A DNA stretch of 64,000 bases from Psococerastis gibbosa (GCA_963971405.1 OZ020488.1:11535261-11599260), one strand, 5' to 3'. Shown: positions 1 through 11,205, counted from the first letter of the stretch. Notes: a model not told the origin generated them from the letters alone. A program made the numbers and translations.

Positions 1-1053
1 CCGTATGGTTAAATTGCAAATCCCTCGAGGGGGGGTCCACCTCAATAGATTAAAAACCCTTTAAAAGGCAATTTCATATTCTGGAAAGAACAGACCAATA
101 CATTGCAACAGTAGTAACAATCAGGCGCGGATCTACGGGGGGGGGGGCATTAGGTTCCTCAAAATGGGTAAAACCCCAATATTTCAGTCCTATTTTTCAC
201 AAATTTTCTCCCGGGGGAGACCCCCGGGCCCCCCTTGTCCTCGATTGTATTAATTACCTATAATATAGAACCCTCATTGCTCTGAAATTGCGTAAAACCC
301 TAATATTTCAGCCTTATTGAAAAAAAAAATCGAAATCTAATCTTAGCCCCCTCCTTGGTCTCATTCTAGATCCGCGCCAGGTAACACTGACGCATGGCAC
401 GTAATATATTGGAGCGTTAATTTTCAATAATTTCATCAAAAAATACTTTTTTTGCACCGAACCAAATATTTTTTTAGGAATCCAACCTGCCCGCTTTTGT
501 TACTATATTGAACAACTAAAACTGAATGTAGAAATCATCGATAGAAGGGTTCCGGAGAAAAATTATTTTTTACTCAGGTTTTCTTGGAAATTGACTTATT
601 TTTACTTTTTTACCCCCAGAAGCAAACTATCAAGGGGCAAGCGACCCCCCGCATTTTGTTAACACTAATAACGACTACATCCAGTATAAGTGGATTTAGA
701 AGAAATTGTTGGAGCCGTTTTTGAGAATTAAATTTTTTAGAAGTTTTTTGGAGTTTTTTTGGAGTTCTTTGAGAATAAAACCCCCCAAAATTAAGCTAGC
801 CAAAAAAAATCATCGCGAGGTATGATTTTTGTGAATCTACATGCCCAATTTCATCAAAATCGGTCGAGTAGTTTGCCCGGAAATCGAAGAACTGACAGAC
901 ATACAGACAGACATATACAGACAGACAGACATTTCGTAAAAACCATTGTTTTGGGTTCTTGGGACCTCAAAACGTGTAAATCCGTTGAAACCTCGCAATC
1001 GCTACTTTCGACCATCACAAAGCTTTCCTTATACTACGTATAAATTGGTAAGC
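1..1053 (+). mobile_element. Helentron-like non-autonomous element, family A copy 1 (interrupted)
   Basis: This copy is cut by the window start. Family hallmarks are visible. Near the 3' end lies a CAGA (GTCT on the other strand) microsatellite at about 893-931. A conserved 120 bp stretch follows, and the copy ends in a hairpin at 1022-1053 (gctttcc, inner ttatac/gtataa, then ggtaagc). Small elements with a 3' hairpin, subterminal inverted repeats and a GTCY microsatellite are known as DINE/HINE or mini-me elements, mobilised by Helentrons. The short reading frames in it are not genes. A hAT MITE sits at 122-380. Confidence 0.6.
122..380. mobile_element. hAT-like MITE with G-run, inserted in family A copy 1
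   Basis: Terminal inverted repeats caggcgcggatcta and tagatccgcgccag bound the element. It is flanked by an 8 bp target duplication, gtaacaat (114-121) and gtaacact (381-388), with 7 of 8 identical. The size, the CAG-type end and the 8 bp duplication fit the hAT superfamily. No transposase is encoded. The interior carries a G run and a short cccgggggaga / cccccgggcc palindromic stretch that recurs inside the larger hAT element near 56.2 kb. Confidence 0.7.
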
Positions 1054-1063
1054 AAAAATATCC

Positions 1064-1152
1064 AAATTCATTTAGGTCGTTGGCATTGGACAAGGGACCT
1101 ATGGGTTACTATTAGTGCGAGTTCGTAGTTCTGGGTCCTTTAAAAGTCCTTC
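1064..1152. repeat. Interspersed repeat M, partial copy
   Basis: It shares the core gtcgttggcattggacaagg with copies near 35.9 kb, 42.1 kb and 62.3 kb. The outer part (ggtcctttaaaagtcctt) matches the M terminal repeat ttaaggactttt on the opposite strand. It abuts the 3' hairpin of family A copy 1. Confidence 0.5.
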
Positions 1153-1426
1153 AAAAACAAAACAAAAACAAACCCCACATCTCACTACGCGATTTTTTCG
1201 TCAAAGTCGATTTCCACATGAAAAATCGATTATACTTCCGTCAAAATAGCCATTTAATTGACATAATTGCTCCTCTACATTTCAATTTACATGTATACAA
1301 TACAATATGTACATGACATGTGGCCGTCACTAACACCATTCGGCAACCTACAATTCTACAGGGTGTCTAGAGCAGTAAACCAGTTAACATTTAACATTTA
1401 CGGATGAAGCGCTTCTAGCCAAAATA

Positions 1427-2229
1427 TGAAAATGAGTAATTTCATGGTAAATAATTTTCCTACAGTTAAATTTCTGCCATCTCGGAGGGGGGGGGGGAGT
1501 CACTGGAGGTGAAGTAAATTCTAGATAGGACAGACCAACAAATTACCACACAGCAATAATGGCAGGGCGCGCAATGCATTTGAGCGCGAATTTTCTATCA
1601 TTTTTTAAAAAAATAATTTTTTGTGCAAAATTAAATAGTTTTTTGGGAAAGCAACATGTCCAGTTTCGTTACTCAATTTAACACCTAAAACATGCCTGAA
1701 GGTAGAAATCATCGATAGAAAGGTTTCGAAGAAAAATTATTTTTTAGTAATTTTTCATTAAAATTTAGTTATTTTTATTTTTTTTACCCCCAGAAGCAAA
1801 CTATCAAGGAGCAAGCGACCCCCCGCATTATGTTAACATTAATAACGACTACAATACATGTGAATTTAAAAGAAATCGTTGGAGCTGTTTTCAAGAAATA
1901 ATTTTTTTAGACGTTTTTTCGGAGTATTTTGAAAATAAAACCCCCCCAAATTGAGTTAGCAAAAAAAAAAAACGTGTCCCGAGGTATGATTTTTATGAAC
2001 CAACATGCCGAATTTCATCAAAATCGACCGAGTAGTTTGCCCGGAAATCGACGCACAGACAGACAGACAGACAGAGCGACAGCCAGAGCGACAGAGCGAG
2101 AGACAGACATTTCGTAAACCACTTTTTTGGGTTCCTGGAACCTCAAAACGTGTATATCCGTTGAAATCTCGGAATCGAAAATTTCGACCATCACAAAACT
2201 GTCCTTATACTACGTATAAATTGGAAAGC
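1427..2229 (+). mobile_element. Helentron-like element, family A copy 2 (5' truncated)
   Basis: It begins inside the family at aaaatgagtaatttcatgg and continues colinearly with copies 4 and 10. It includes the G run (about 1489), the (CAGA)n tract at about 2055-2080 and the 3' hairpin ending in attggaaagc at 2229. The first ~80 bp of the family (gaaccggtccgag and the 5' subterminal repeat) are missing. No protein-coding capacity. Confidence 0.6.
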
Positions 2230-2239
2230 AAATATAAAA

Positions 2240-2660
2240 CGACTACTCGTATACAAAATATGCAAATCTTCTAATGTTTCCAATGTTGATAAAATAATAA
2301 GTTTACAGTTTTACCATGATTACCATAACGAAGGGTGCTTTCGATTAAGTAATCTACGAAGACCACAAAAGGGCTGAGGCTACTGTACTAGACCATGCAG
2401 TGTATTAATTCTATCTCAGTAAACAAATTAATACTATACGGTGGGGTATTAATGAAGATGAACTGAGAAACCCTCATCGTTTAATTTTGGGTCAAAACAA
2501 ACTATTAACAGAAGCGCTGTACATATTACGTGCATGTGCTGGCTTATGACCTACATAAACTTTACAGCGGTTTGTTTGTTGATTAGGTCTGGTCCGCATT
2601 TGCTACATTAATCCTAAGGGGTAAGCCTGCGGTTTCTGTTTCCCCACATTGGACAGCAAG
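2240..2660. other. No recognisable feature
   Basis: AT-rich sequence between repeats. I see no exon-like frame, RNA gene or repeat shared with the rest of the window. Confidence 0.5.
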
Positions 2661-2668
2661 CTAGTAGT

Positions 2669-2971
2669 CTAGTCTCCTGATATCTTTGGTGATTTTATGA
2701 GGGTACCCACTTTGTTGGCACGCTGTCAGGGTCGGATTTGGAGCTCACTTTGCCCCAGGGGCGCTTCCTACGGGGGCCCGGAACTTTTGCCCCCCAGACT
2801 TTTTCCTGGGGGGGGGGGGTCTAGTCTCCTGATATCTTTGGTGATTTTATGAGGGTACCCACTTTGTTGACACGCTGTCAGGGTCGGATTTGGGGCTCAC
2901 TTTGCCCCAGGGGCGCTACCTACGGGGGCCCGAAACTTTTGCCCCCCAGACTTTTTCCTGGGGGGGGGGGT
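2669..2971. repeat. Two-unit tandem duplication, ~152 bp period, with G-run
   Basis: Unit 1 (2669-2820) and unit 2 (2821-2971) start with ctagtctcctgatatctttg and end in ttttcctgggggg. Only a handful of differences separate them. The second half of each unit (cagggtcggatttgg to a G run) resembles a MITE end. Fragments with cagacttttt next to C runs also occur near 9.07 and 9.45 kb. Confidence 0.75.
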
Positions 2972-3333
2972 GAAGACTCCACCAGCAGCTCAATCTTGTG
3001 AAAGTATTACTAATATTTTTCCTCAATCAGGGTCAATCAGGAAAAGGCAGGAAATATGCCTGTTACAGCCTTGGCATGTTCAAAGGCGAGGCGAGACTCC
3101 TCGTCTAAAAAAAGGCTGAGCAGATAGTCCCAGGAAACAGGAGAAAAGAAAGACCGGAGATGACGCTGTCGAAAAAGATCCAGACAGATATGTTGCATAG
3201 ATATGCTAATATATTATTATATATGCTAATATGGGACAACTCGCACTCGCACACCAAGACGCCCTTGATAGAGGGCTGTGAAACCGCCTCTGCCGTATCG
3301 ACGCCCCCTAGTAGGGTTTAACACGTAGAAAAA

Positions 3334-3655
3334 GTTTGTTTGTTTTCCAACGCCTGCTTTCAGCATTTCTGCTTTAAGCAAGCCTGTCAGCCTGGTGGGG
3401 GGAGTGAGTCTGTTTAATAACTTGAGGCTCCCTAAGGGCAGACTCCTTCACCTTGAGGAGAAGGGGAGTTGACTGACCACTGGGGGAACTTAGTAAAGTC
3501 CCATGATTAACAGAGGTGACCAGGACTCGAAACGCATACACGCTAACATTACCCGTTATCAGGTCCCACCATGTTCCCCTACCAACACTGTGCACACTAC
3601 CAAGTTTGCCGCAGTTTGGAACAGGCTCTGTTCTGCTGGATTCAACTTGGTATGG
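3334..3655 (-). mobile_element. SINE family V copy 1 (5S-like head, AAC-type tail)
   Basis: On the minus strand the element starts with a head containing ccataccaagttgaatcc and ends in a degenerate (AAC)n tail, seen here as gtttgtttgttttcc on the + strand. It is flanked by a target duplication, cacgtagaaaaa (3322-3333) and cacgtgtagaaaaa (3656-3669). Copies of the family lie at 6.3, 6.9, 10.2, 29.6, 41.1, 43.6, 52.9 and 61.0 kb. Not protein-coding. Confidence 0.65.
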
Positions 3656-3669
3656 CACGTGTAGAAAAA

Positions 3670-4225
3670 ATAAAATTAAGTACTAACATTGTTTAGTTAT
3701 TTAAAATTTTTAGTAATACTTGACAAAGTTATTTGATTTATTTTATTTTTTACTATGACGTAGTGTTTCAGTGTGGAAAATATTACTGAAACAAAGGGCA
3801 GGAATTGTGTAGGGCAGTTATAGCCTAACTTTCCCCCAACAACGTGTATTGGTTCCCGAACGACTTTCCTACCCCTTCTCCCTTAACTCCCCCCGTCTGG
3901 CTTCCTAACCCTGAATGTGGTTTTGTTCAGCAGGGAAGACATTTTAAGCTGGCGGGGAATATTGTATTATTGAAGATTTTACCTCAAACCTTTGCCGTTT
4001 ACAGGTTCGTCAAGTCTTGTCCCTTGATTTCATGGTCCAAATAGTTTCTGCCATGTTATACATACTGTATAGAATTGACAGGGTGTAAATTGACTTACGG
4101 TAAGTTCTTTAGTTGGCTGAATGAAATTCGATACCTGACTGAAAGCCCCCTTTGAAGTCATGTACGGTTTTGCAGTTTATGGGGCAAGGAAATTTACAAC
4201 TACAACATCTTGGTCCAAGTTTTTG
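3670..4225. other. No recognisable feature
   Basis: AT-rich sequence with a short open frame at 3844-4044 that has no family features. No repeat partner seen in this window. Confidence 0.45.
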
Positions 4226-4227
4226 AA

Positions 4228-4380
4228 TGGAATGAAATGAAATGAAATTGTAATGAAATGAAATGAAATTGTAATGAAATGAAATTGTAATGATATGAAA
4301 TGAAATGAAATGAAATTGTAATGAAATGAAATGAAATTGTAATGAAATGAAATGAAATTGTAATAAAATGAAATGAAAAA
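4228..4380. repeat. Minisatellite of ATGAA units
   Basis: Runs of atgaa are interrupted at intervals by attgtaatga, giving a higher-order unit of about 20-30 bp. It abuts the LINE fragment that follows. Confidence 0.85.
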
Positions 4381-4394
4381 CGTCTTTATATTAG

Positions 4395-4685
4395 GCGAGC
4401 TTTAGCCCCGAAGGGCTAACCTAAATTTTTGGACTGGGTGCCCATAGAATGGGGTCTGATGAAGGACTCCTAAGCACCATAATAGAAGGCACAATCGAAG
4501 GCACCAATGCAAGAGGGGGACCAAGGAAGGCGTACGCAGAAGACCGCAAGAAAGATATGAGATGCGGAATCTACTTGGAACTAAACTTCTAAAGCGAACG
4601 GCCCAAGACGACAGGGAAGAGTGGAGAAGGAGGTGGAAAGATTTGCTGCAAACCAATCGTTAGATTGAAACTAAAGAAGTTCATT
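4395..4685 (+). mobile_element. LINE 3' end (broken ORF2 C-terminus)
   Basis: The + strand reads IIEGTIEGTNARGGPRKAY, the basic GxxxGxPR stretch typical of the last part of non-LTR retrotransposon ORF2. After a frameshift at about 4555-4580 it reads LLKRTAQDDREEWRRRWKD and stops. The 3' end accaatcgttagattg...aagaagttcat also occurs near 7.84 kb, so both are tails of one LINE family. Far too short to be active. Confidence 0.6.
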
Positions 4686-5019
4686 CATGGGGGAATAATT
4701 TTAAAAATGTGTGCTTGAAATAAAAATACTTTTAATTTGCGATATTAAAAAGAAGTTTAGCTTTGACTGACAATTTAATAACATTATTACTACAAACAGG
4801 GAGGCCCAGGGGAATCTTCCGGAAGAAAAAGTTTGAAAATATTATAAGCGTGAAATAGTCGGTTTTTACACAGTTAGAAATTCTTTAAAAAACGAAAATG
4901 GAGAGTTAAAAACAAATTTTTGTGCCTGTTGCACTGCTGCGTAACTTTTCACTAAGAAAAAAAAACTAAACATCGCTGCTTTGCACATTTAATTGTTATT
5001 TTTCCTGTGCTAAGTAATA

Positions 5020-5546
5020 CGGTCACTAAGCACATCTACCTTGCATTTTTTTTAAAATTAAGAACATTCACTTGTAGAGTGGTGACAGGGGTCCTTACCT
5101 CCCTTGCAAATGAATTGGTTTAATGAAAAAATGCAAGCAGGCGATTAATTTTTAAAAATGGGATTAAAAATTTAAACAAGATAATTTTATAATGGAAAGT
5201 GCCTATTCAAAATTGAGGAGGCTGTTTACATACATGGCCAACTCCAAGTTGTAGAATTTTTCAGGAGAGCGGATTTTCTGTTGTAAATTGCATCAAGTCT
5301 ATAGCTAACCCTAGACTTCTCAGCGCTTTTGTGCGCAATCTGGCTGCTTTTGTCACTTTATTTTACAACGAGCAGGTGGACGTAAAAATTTTCTGCGAAG
5401 TCGGATCAAAACCCCATTTTGTGAAAAAATTGAGTTGGCCACGTTTGTAACCAAGCTCCTCAATTGCTTTCTTTACATTTTTAACCCCAAGAGTAAGGTA
5501 ATACTAGTAGGCCCGCAGATAATATAAGCTAGTCGCTTAGTGACCG
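5020..5546. mobile_element. Terminal-inverted-repeat element carrying family D core
   Basis: Perfect 12 bp inverted repeats cggtcactaagc (5020-5031) and gcttagtgaccg (5535-5546) bound 527 bp. Inside, taaacaagataattttat followed by ggaaagtgcc at about 5173-5205 matches the core of the D MITEs at 25.1 and 30.4 kb. No target duplication and no protein are visible. It may be a diverged D element or a D element captured by another transposon. Confidence 0.5.
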
Positions 5547-5641
5547 GACTATAAATCAGAGTATGGATTGCAAACATATGTAATTGGACTTTGTCTGTTT
5601 GCAAATAAACGATTATTTATTTAAAAAAAAAAAAATTTATG

Positions 5642-5812
5642 CAGGGCCGTAGCCAAGGTGGGGGGGGGGGTTCATGGGGGTGCAAACCCCCCTCCCCGAA
5701 AAGAAATGGCTTGATGCTAGATAGAATCGAATTTTGAGAGGAAAAATAAAATTGAAATTAAATGAAATTTCTGACCCCCCCCCCCCGAAAAAATATCCTG
5801 GCTACGGCCTTG
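5642..5812. mobile_element. hAT-like MITE, family J copy 1
   Basis: The ends cagggccgtagcca and tggctacggccttg are inverted repeats, with G and C runs just inside. It shares tagatagaatcg and gattttgagagg-type sequence with copies at 60.7 and 63.6 kb. The flanks (aatttatg / atggtatg) are only a weak 8 bp duplication, so this copy is older than the other two. Confidence 0.65.
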
Positions 5813-6255
5813 ATGGTATGCAACAAATATGAGGGACTGCAAAAACAGCACCTACAAATTTACTGCATGTTATAATACTATAATGTATCATAAAATTTTG
5901 CGGTGGAGCTGAATTCCCCTTTCTATTTTACAAGCGTTATTGCACTTCCAAATATTAAAATATAAACCAATCTTAAAGTTTTCTGGATGATTTAGAAAGA
6001 GAATAAGGAAGCTGGAAAGCAGTTACAATAAATTTGCTATCGGTAACTTTGCGCGTTTATTGTCTAGTAATAATGCATATTAGACACTTTGGATTTATAT
6101 ACGAATTATTTAAAATTCCAAAGTTGTATTTTTAAGAGTCTGTGGGGCGCGAGAACAGCCCGTAAGGAAAACATAGACCAGCTTCACTCCAAAAGTGGGA
6201 GTTCAGGGTGTCTATTGTCTAGTCCAGGGGTGGGGTAACTTGACCACAACAATAG

Positions 6256-6484
6256 GTAGTACACAGTCCCAGGCCACGATGTGGGCCCATAGGACATTGG
6301 ACCTCCTGATTATAGTGGATTCCGAACCACTTGGGAAACACAGTCAAGTCACACGATTAGTTCGGAGGCGACCAGGACAAGTCCTACCATGTTTCCCTAC
6401 CGGCACTGTGCACACGAACAAGTTATCTGCAGCTTTGAACCTGCTCTGATCAGCTGGATTCAACTTGGTATGGCTGCCGGCCAA
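6256..6484 (-). mobile_element. SINE family V copy 2 (TAC-type tail)
   Basis: On the minus strand it runs from ggccggcagccataccaag to gtactacc. Flanking gaccacaac (from 6242) and gaccacaata (from about 6486) look like a decayed target duplication. The body is collinear with copies 3 and 9 and lacks the longer 3' domain of copies 1, 4 and 6. Confidence 0.6.
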
Positions 6485-6763
6485 GACCACAATAAGAAGT
6501 TGGACTGATTTTTTTTAATACACTAAGTACTGAATAAAACAAAGCTTAATTTAGGCCTGAATGAATGCATGACCAAACGAGACCAATGAGAATATTCCAA
6601 TAAAATTTGAGAGACTGCTCGTTTCTGCAGATAAAGGCTGTAATTAAAATTAATTAGCTAAACAGTGGTTTCATGTTTCATGGGAAATCATGTCCAATCA
6701 GTAATACTGAGAAACGCTCCCACAAATGCTATTTTAGCGAAGCTAGAATTTATTCTGTGTGTA

Positions 6764-7003
6764 GTAGTAGTATGGTTTGACACAGTCCCAGGCCACGGTG
6801 TGGGCCCATAGGACTCCAGTGGACCTCCTGATTATAGTGGATTCCAAACCACTTGGGAAACACAGTGAAGTTACACGATTAGTTCGGAGGTGACCAGGAC
6901 AAGTCCTACCATGTTTCCCTACCGGCACTGTGCACACGACCAATTTAACTGCAGCTTTGAACCTGCTCTGGTCCGTTGGATTCAACTTGGTATGGCGGCC
7001 GGC
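6764..7003 (-). mobile_element. SINE family V copy 3 with perfect 13 bp target duplication
   Basis: It is flanked by tattctgtgtgta at 6751-6763 and again at 7004-7016. The element starts on the minus strand at gccggccgccataccaagtt and ends in (TAC)n, seen as gtagtagtagtatgg on +. The perfect duplication and short simple tail mark LINE-driven retroposition. The 61-80 aa frames in it are not genes. Confidence 0.75.
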
Positions 7004-7559
7004 TATTCTGTGTGTATAACTCAGCTTCAGATACAGCGATACGTAACAGAAGCAGATGAATTCCTATGCAGATGAACTACTCAAATGTCATGCAATAAGA
7101 AAGTGTAGAGAGTAGACCAAGAAACGGCGAAGCAATATCGTAAATGTTGCTTGTAAAAATATTAATAAAGAGAGTAGTAAAGAAAGTATACTAAAATGTA
7201 GATGGCCCGTTCACAATAAGATGACGTCATTACATTTAACCGCCCCATACGGGTATAATATATTGTTTATCTGTGTTGCGCTCCATATTGTTTTTTACCA
7301 CAACAGAAAACCGGCTCCGGCAGGCACAGCGAATGAAAAACAAACAGTGAAGCGACAACAAATTTAGGGTCAAAACTTGAGGACTTACGAAGGATCCTCT
7401 TTCTCGACAACTGCTTTGTTTGAGTTTTTGTGAAAGCAACATTTCCGGCCGACGCGTTATCCTCTGCCGGTATCCATGCGTCAGGACATGCACATCAGTT
7501 CTTCTCGGGACTGAGCCTGGTGATGAAAGTAGCACGCACTCCCGAAACGTCACCCACCT

Positions 7560-7742
7560 TAATTTTTCAATGGCTGTGGGGCCATGAGGTCTTGGTGTTC
7601 CACGACACTCTACACCTTCTACAAACTCCCAAATCGCGGTTTCTAATTCGTCATTCCAGCGATTACGTGGACGTTCTTGAAGTTGTCTTCGTGTAACGCT
7701 TGCTTTGTATAATATGTTCGGCATGCGGTGTTCTTTCATTCA
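7560..7742 (-). mobile_element. LINE ORF2 C-terminal fragment
   Basis: The minus strand reads NILYKASVTRRQLQERPRNR followed by WNDELETAIWE, which resembles the basic RGRPRxRWxDE tail of LINE ORF2 proteins. Upstream in the same frame the sequence loses similarity. A plus-strand reading of 7430-7600 (gatgaaagtagcacgcactcccgaaacgtc) recalls 3' ends of Penelope-like elements, so the neighbourhood may be two fragments. Confidence 0.4.
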
Positions 7743-7773
7743 TACATTCATATTTATAGACAATCTGGTATAC

Positions 7774-7872
7774 ACCATCATTGAAGGTACAGTGGAAGGA
7801 ACCAGGACCGAGAGAGTTGGAGGATCATATGCCAACCAATCGTTAAGATTGTGACTTCAGAAGAAGAAGAAG
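7774..7872 (+). mobile_element. LINE 3' tail, same family as 4395-4685
   Basis: It reads TIIEGTVEGTRTERVGG, then jumps to ccaaccaatcgttaagattg and aagttcata. This is the same 3' end as the 4.4 kb copy, with an internal deletion of about 130 bp. Confidence 0.55.
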
Positions 7873-7879
7873 TTCATAT

Positions 7880-8670
7880 AAAAAAAATTGGGATAGACCT
7901 TCTACATCTGCACAAAAAGTTGCTTTAAACCCGCCCATGCAATTTAAATGGGGTGTCGAGTCTGCTAAAATCTGTGAGTGGTGCGCCTCACTCTATCGAA
8001 CATGTCGCATGTCGCGTGTTGCGTGTCGAACCAGTCCAATTCACTACCCTGCTAAAATCTGTTTTTCACTTCAACTGTGTGTGGTGGGCCTAAGGAAGTT
8101 TTCACTTGTAAAACTGCTAAAAGAGTCAGTGACGGATAGTTTAATTAATTAATGACCGTCGTAAATAGAAACGACGAAGTTCAGCATGTGCATTCTATAA
8201 TGAGTGAGAGCACGAAAAAACTATATAAGACTAGCAGAAGAACCGTCTAAAGGCTTGAAGGTCTGAAGGAAACCCTAAAGGATGAAGGACATCCCATTCG
8301 TCCTTCAAACTCTATCCAAAAATTTTGAAGGGTCAGCCTCAAAGGCCCGCAAATGGTGACGGTGAGAAGCTCTGTTTTCAACGGAGGATATCAAGAAACT
8401 ACAAGGGACCGCCCTAGTTAGCGTGAGATGGTAAACAGTTTGGATTTCAACGTCAGCGCTTTCCTTTGTCACCTTTGAGGGATATTCAATATGGTCCTGT
8501 CAGGGTTGGGATCTTATCCGCTAGAATCCAATTTCAAAGAAAATAGATAAACGTAGGAGGACCGACATGGCTGAGACTCTGTTATTAGGTACGTAGGTGT
8601 TCCCCTGGTTGCGTACAGCCTAGGACAATATCGTATTTATTTTTATGTTTGCGATTTTCAGGTAAAAATA
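7880..8670. other. No recognisable feature
   Basis: A 71 aa open frame at 7937-8152 has no family features or splice context that I can support. Otherwise plain AT-rich sequence. Confidence 0.4.
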
Positions 8671-8679
8671 AACTTCGTA

Positions 8680-8877
8680 CAAAGGGCGGATCCAGCGGAA
8701 AATTTAGGGGGGTCACAAGTTTAAAAACTTAGTAAAAAATTAGTAAGTTTAAAAGGTATTTTTTGTGTTTGTTGAAAAGTTGAGTTTTATCCATTTTTTT
8801 TTTTTACCAAGTATCATATGAATTTCCTCATTTAGGGGGGGGGGGGGGGTCATGACCCCCCTGTGGATCTACCACTG
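8680..8877. mobile_element. hAT-like MITE, family B copy 1
   Basis: The ends caaagggcggatcca and tggatctaccactg are imperfect inverted repeats. cttcgta (8673-8679) recurs at 8878-8884 as the target duplication. The interior has a G run followed directly by catgacccccc, a short foldback. Copies at 16.9 and 29.3 kb share the whole structure. Confidence 0.7.
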
Positions 8878-9059
8878 CTTCGTAGGACTATATACCTAGT
8901 CAATTTTTTGGTACAAGATTTTAATGCCTATCGAACACTTGTTCGACTTAGACTGTGAAATTTTGGGTAACCAATGAGTGACAATAAATGATTCTAAATA
9001 TAAAATTGAAAAGACGCAACTGATCCAGAATTTGCTGAGCTTCTGAGTATCGCCTTACG

Positions 9060-9480
9060 AACTTTTCGCCCCCAGACTTTTTCAGCCCCCCCCCCCCCCG
9101 GAAAAGTAGCTTAATGCCTACCGATTCCTTTTACTTTTCCTGGACATTTCCATTTTTCATTGAAAATGTTTAATTTCTACGTGACTTAAAACATTAAAAC
9201 ATTAGCAGAAGAAATGTTTAACGTAGAATTGTAATGCACCAGGTATATATTCTACAGTCTGTGAGAAGTTAATTCATCAAACACGCTTTTTGTTTTAGCT
9301 TTTATAAGGGTAGCAACTTAGTAGGACAAGGCGTTGCATTGTTACAAATGCTAAAACAAAATTTCCTCAGGAGGTAAATCCAAAACACTACAATTTCTTT
9401 GGTAGTTGGGGGGGGGGGGGGTATCTCTCGCTTTTGACCCCCCCCCCCAGACTTTGGCAAAACTAGGTGCCCCTGATGAA
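9060..9480. repeat. Fragments of a G/C-run repeat
   Basis: Two stretches (9068-9102 and 9405-9478) pair cagacttt with long C or G runs, as in the tandem unit at 2.67-2.97 kb. The second is a foldback: a 13 bp G run, spacer, then a C run and aggtgcccctg. Ends are not defined. Confidence 0.35.
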
Positions 9481-9939
9481 TGATTAAATCAATATTGATC
9501 TATAGTAGCAGTTGCTGCCGAGTTTGTAGACGTTACGATTTCAGAATTTTCATATCGAAAGCTTTTGAGTGAGTATACTGTTTACCTTTCTGATGACGAG
9601 CTTTGTAGGTAATTGAATATTTGGAAAGCTCAAGACTTGAATACCTACAACAGCAGACTTGGTTTCTTGGAATTTGATACCCCTGAGAATTTTACATAAC
9701 GCACAAGGGTTTTTGAAATGACTTGGCATCTCTTTGTGGTCTAGTCTGAGTGGATAATGGGTACCATGGGTACGTTTCGAAAATCCTTTCGTCAACAACG
9801 CTGCTCATTTCTTCTTCTTCTTTCTTTTAATGCCTCTTCAATCGAAGATCGGCGTTCTCAATGGCAATTTTAAGACTGCTGCTCTAAAAAGGGAAGTCGT
9901 GCTCTTGCCAAACTACTGCCTCAGTTTTTTTCAACCAGG

Positions 9940-10465
9940 AGGTTTTCTCTGCCAGGAACCCTCAGTCCTTCTCTCTTCCCTTGGATTATTTTATTCAGAT
10001 GGCGTTAGTTATCGTTCCTCATCACATGGTTGTTGTTGTTGTTTCCAACGCCAGCTTTCAGCATTTCTGCTTAAAGCAACCCTGTCAGCCTGGCGGGGGG
10101 AGTGAGTCTGTTTGTTAACTTGAGGCACCATAAGGGCAGACTCTTTCACCTCGGGGGGAAGGGGAGTTGACTGACAAGGTGGACCTCCTGATTATAGTGG
10201 ATTCCGAACCACTGGGGGAACATAGTAAAGTCACACGATTAAATTGGAGGTGACCAGGACTCGACACGCACGTAGACTGACTGGTATAGCCTCTGCGCCT
10301 AGTCATGTCCCACCATGTTCCCCTGCCAACGCTGTGCACACTACCACGTTTGCCGTAGTTTGAAACATGCTCTGTTCTCCTGGATTCATCATGGTAAGGC
10401 AGTTGGCTTCATCACATGGTAGAAGTATGTTAGTTTCCGTTTCTTAACTGTCATCAGCAAGGCCT
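9940..10465. repeat. Interspersed repeat N copy 1, split by a SINE
   Basis: The parts ccctcagtccttctctcttc...ggatta (before 10020) and agaagtatgttagtttccg...cagcaa (after 10420) match 47.82-47.95 kb, where they lie close together without a SINE. The SINE at 10031-10408 therefore interrupted an existing repeat. Nature of N unknown. Confidence 0.5.
10031..10408 (-). mobile_element. SINE family V copy 4, long form with (AAC)n tail
   Basis: The target duplication tcatcacatggt is present at 10019-10030 and 10409-10420. The element reads on the minus strand from gccaactgccttaccatgat to a clean (AAC)n tail (tgttgttgttgtttcc on +). About 378 bp, including the 3' domain with gtctgcccttatggtgcctc and gctgacagggttgctt that short-form copies lack. 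Confidence 0.75.
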
Positions 10466-10687
10466 CAGCATTAGGGACACGATCCCTCCATGATGCTGCT
10501 GACTAGGAAAATGTATTGCCCATTCAAAAAGCAGGACTGCAGAAGCCTGCAAGCCTTTGTGCTTAGTACATACTTTCTTAAATTAATTCTACCTTAATTT
10601 CAATCTTGTATTAGGTGTGATCTCACTATTTTCTAGCCTTACTACATGTCATTAGTCAATTTTATTTTATTGTATATTATTTAGTTT

Positions 10688-11205
10688 AGTAGAAGAGACC
10701 AAGTGAAGGTGGTTCGTTTGAGAATAGGCCATACAAGGTTAACACATGGACACCTAATGGCAGGCACCCCACCCCCCATATGCCACAATTGTCAGGTACG
10801 ACTAACTATTCCTCACATTGTCATAGAATGCCCTGTCTACTCAAGATACAGAACCTTCCCTCCTGATACAGATTTCCAGAAAGCAGTCTCGCACAATACA
10901 ATTCTTCTCCAGCACACCATTCCTTTTCTTCACTCAACAGCTCTGGCAAGCCTCATCTAACAAACAACACACTACTTTAATACAAGCATTGGCAAACTGC
11001 CCTTAGACGGTCACTGGGCAACCCGTTGTCCAGTGCCCTCCTGATCGCAGTTTGCCACACACCACCAACTAATACCATACACACACAACACAGACAACAA
11101 CACCGGCAACTACAAACCAGAAAGCGCGTTTACCCACACGGGTCTGGCGCTTTATAATAAAAAAAAAAAAAATAAAAAAAAAAAAAATAAAAATATTATT
11201 TAGTT
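10688..11205 (+). mobile_element. Jockey-type LINE 3' end with poly-A tail
   Basis: The frame reads RLRIGHTRLTHGHLMAG followed by CHNC-x8-H-x4-C, the zinc-knuckle-like end of Jockey/I-group LINE ORF2. It stops at about 10960. A 3' UTR follows (ccagtgccctcctgatcgc, acgggtctggcgcttt), then an A-rich tail at 11156-11196. Only the last ~90 codons survive. A minus-strand copy of the same 3' UTR lies at 40.5 kb. Confidence 0.7.

Noticed and set aside
6743-6985. 80 aa frame similar to frames at 3374, 10115, 60913 and 41042
   Set aside because: The similarity reflects SINE family V copies read in the same frame, not a gene family.
7520-7560. Hammerhead-ribozyme-like core (gatgaaa...cgaaacgtc)
   Set aside because: The essential ctgatga is not intact and no stem II can be formed between the two parts.
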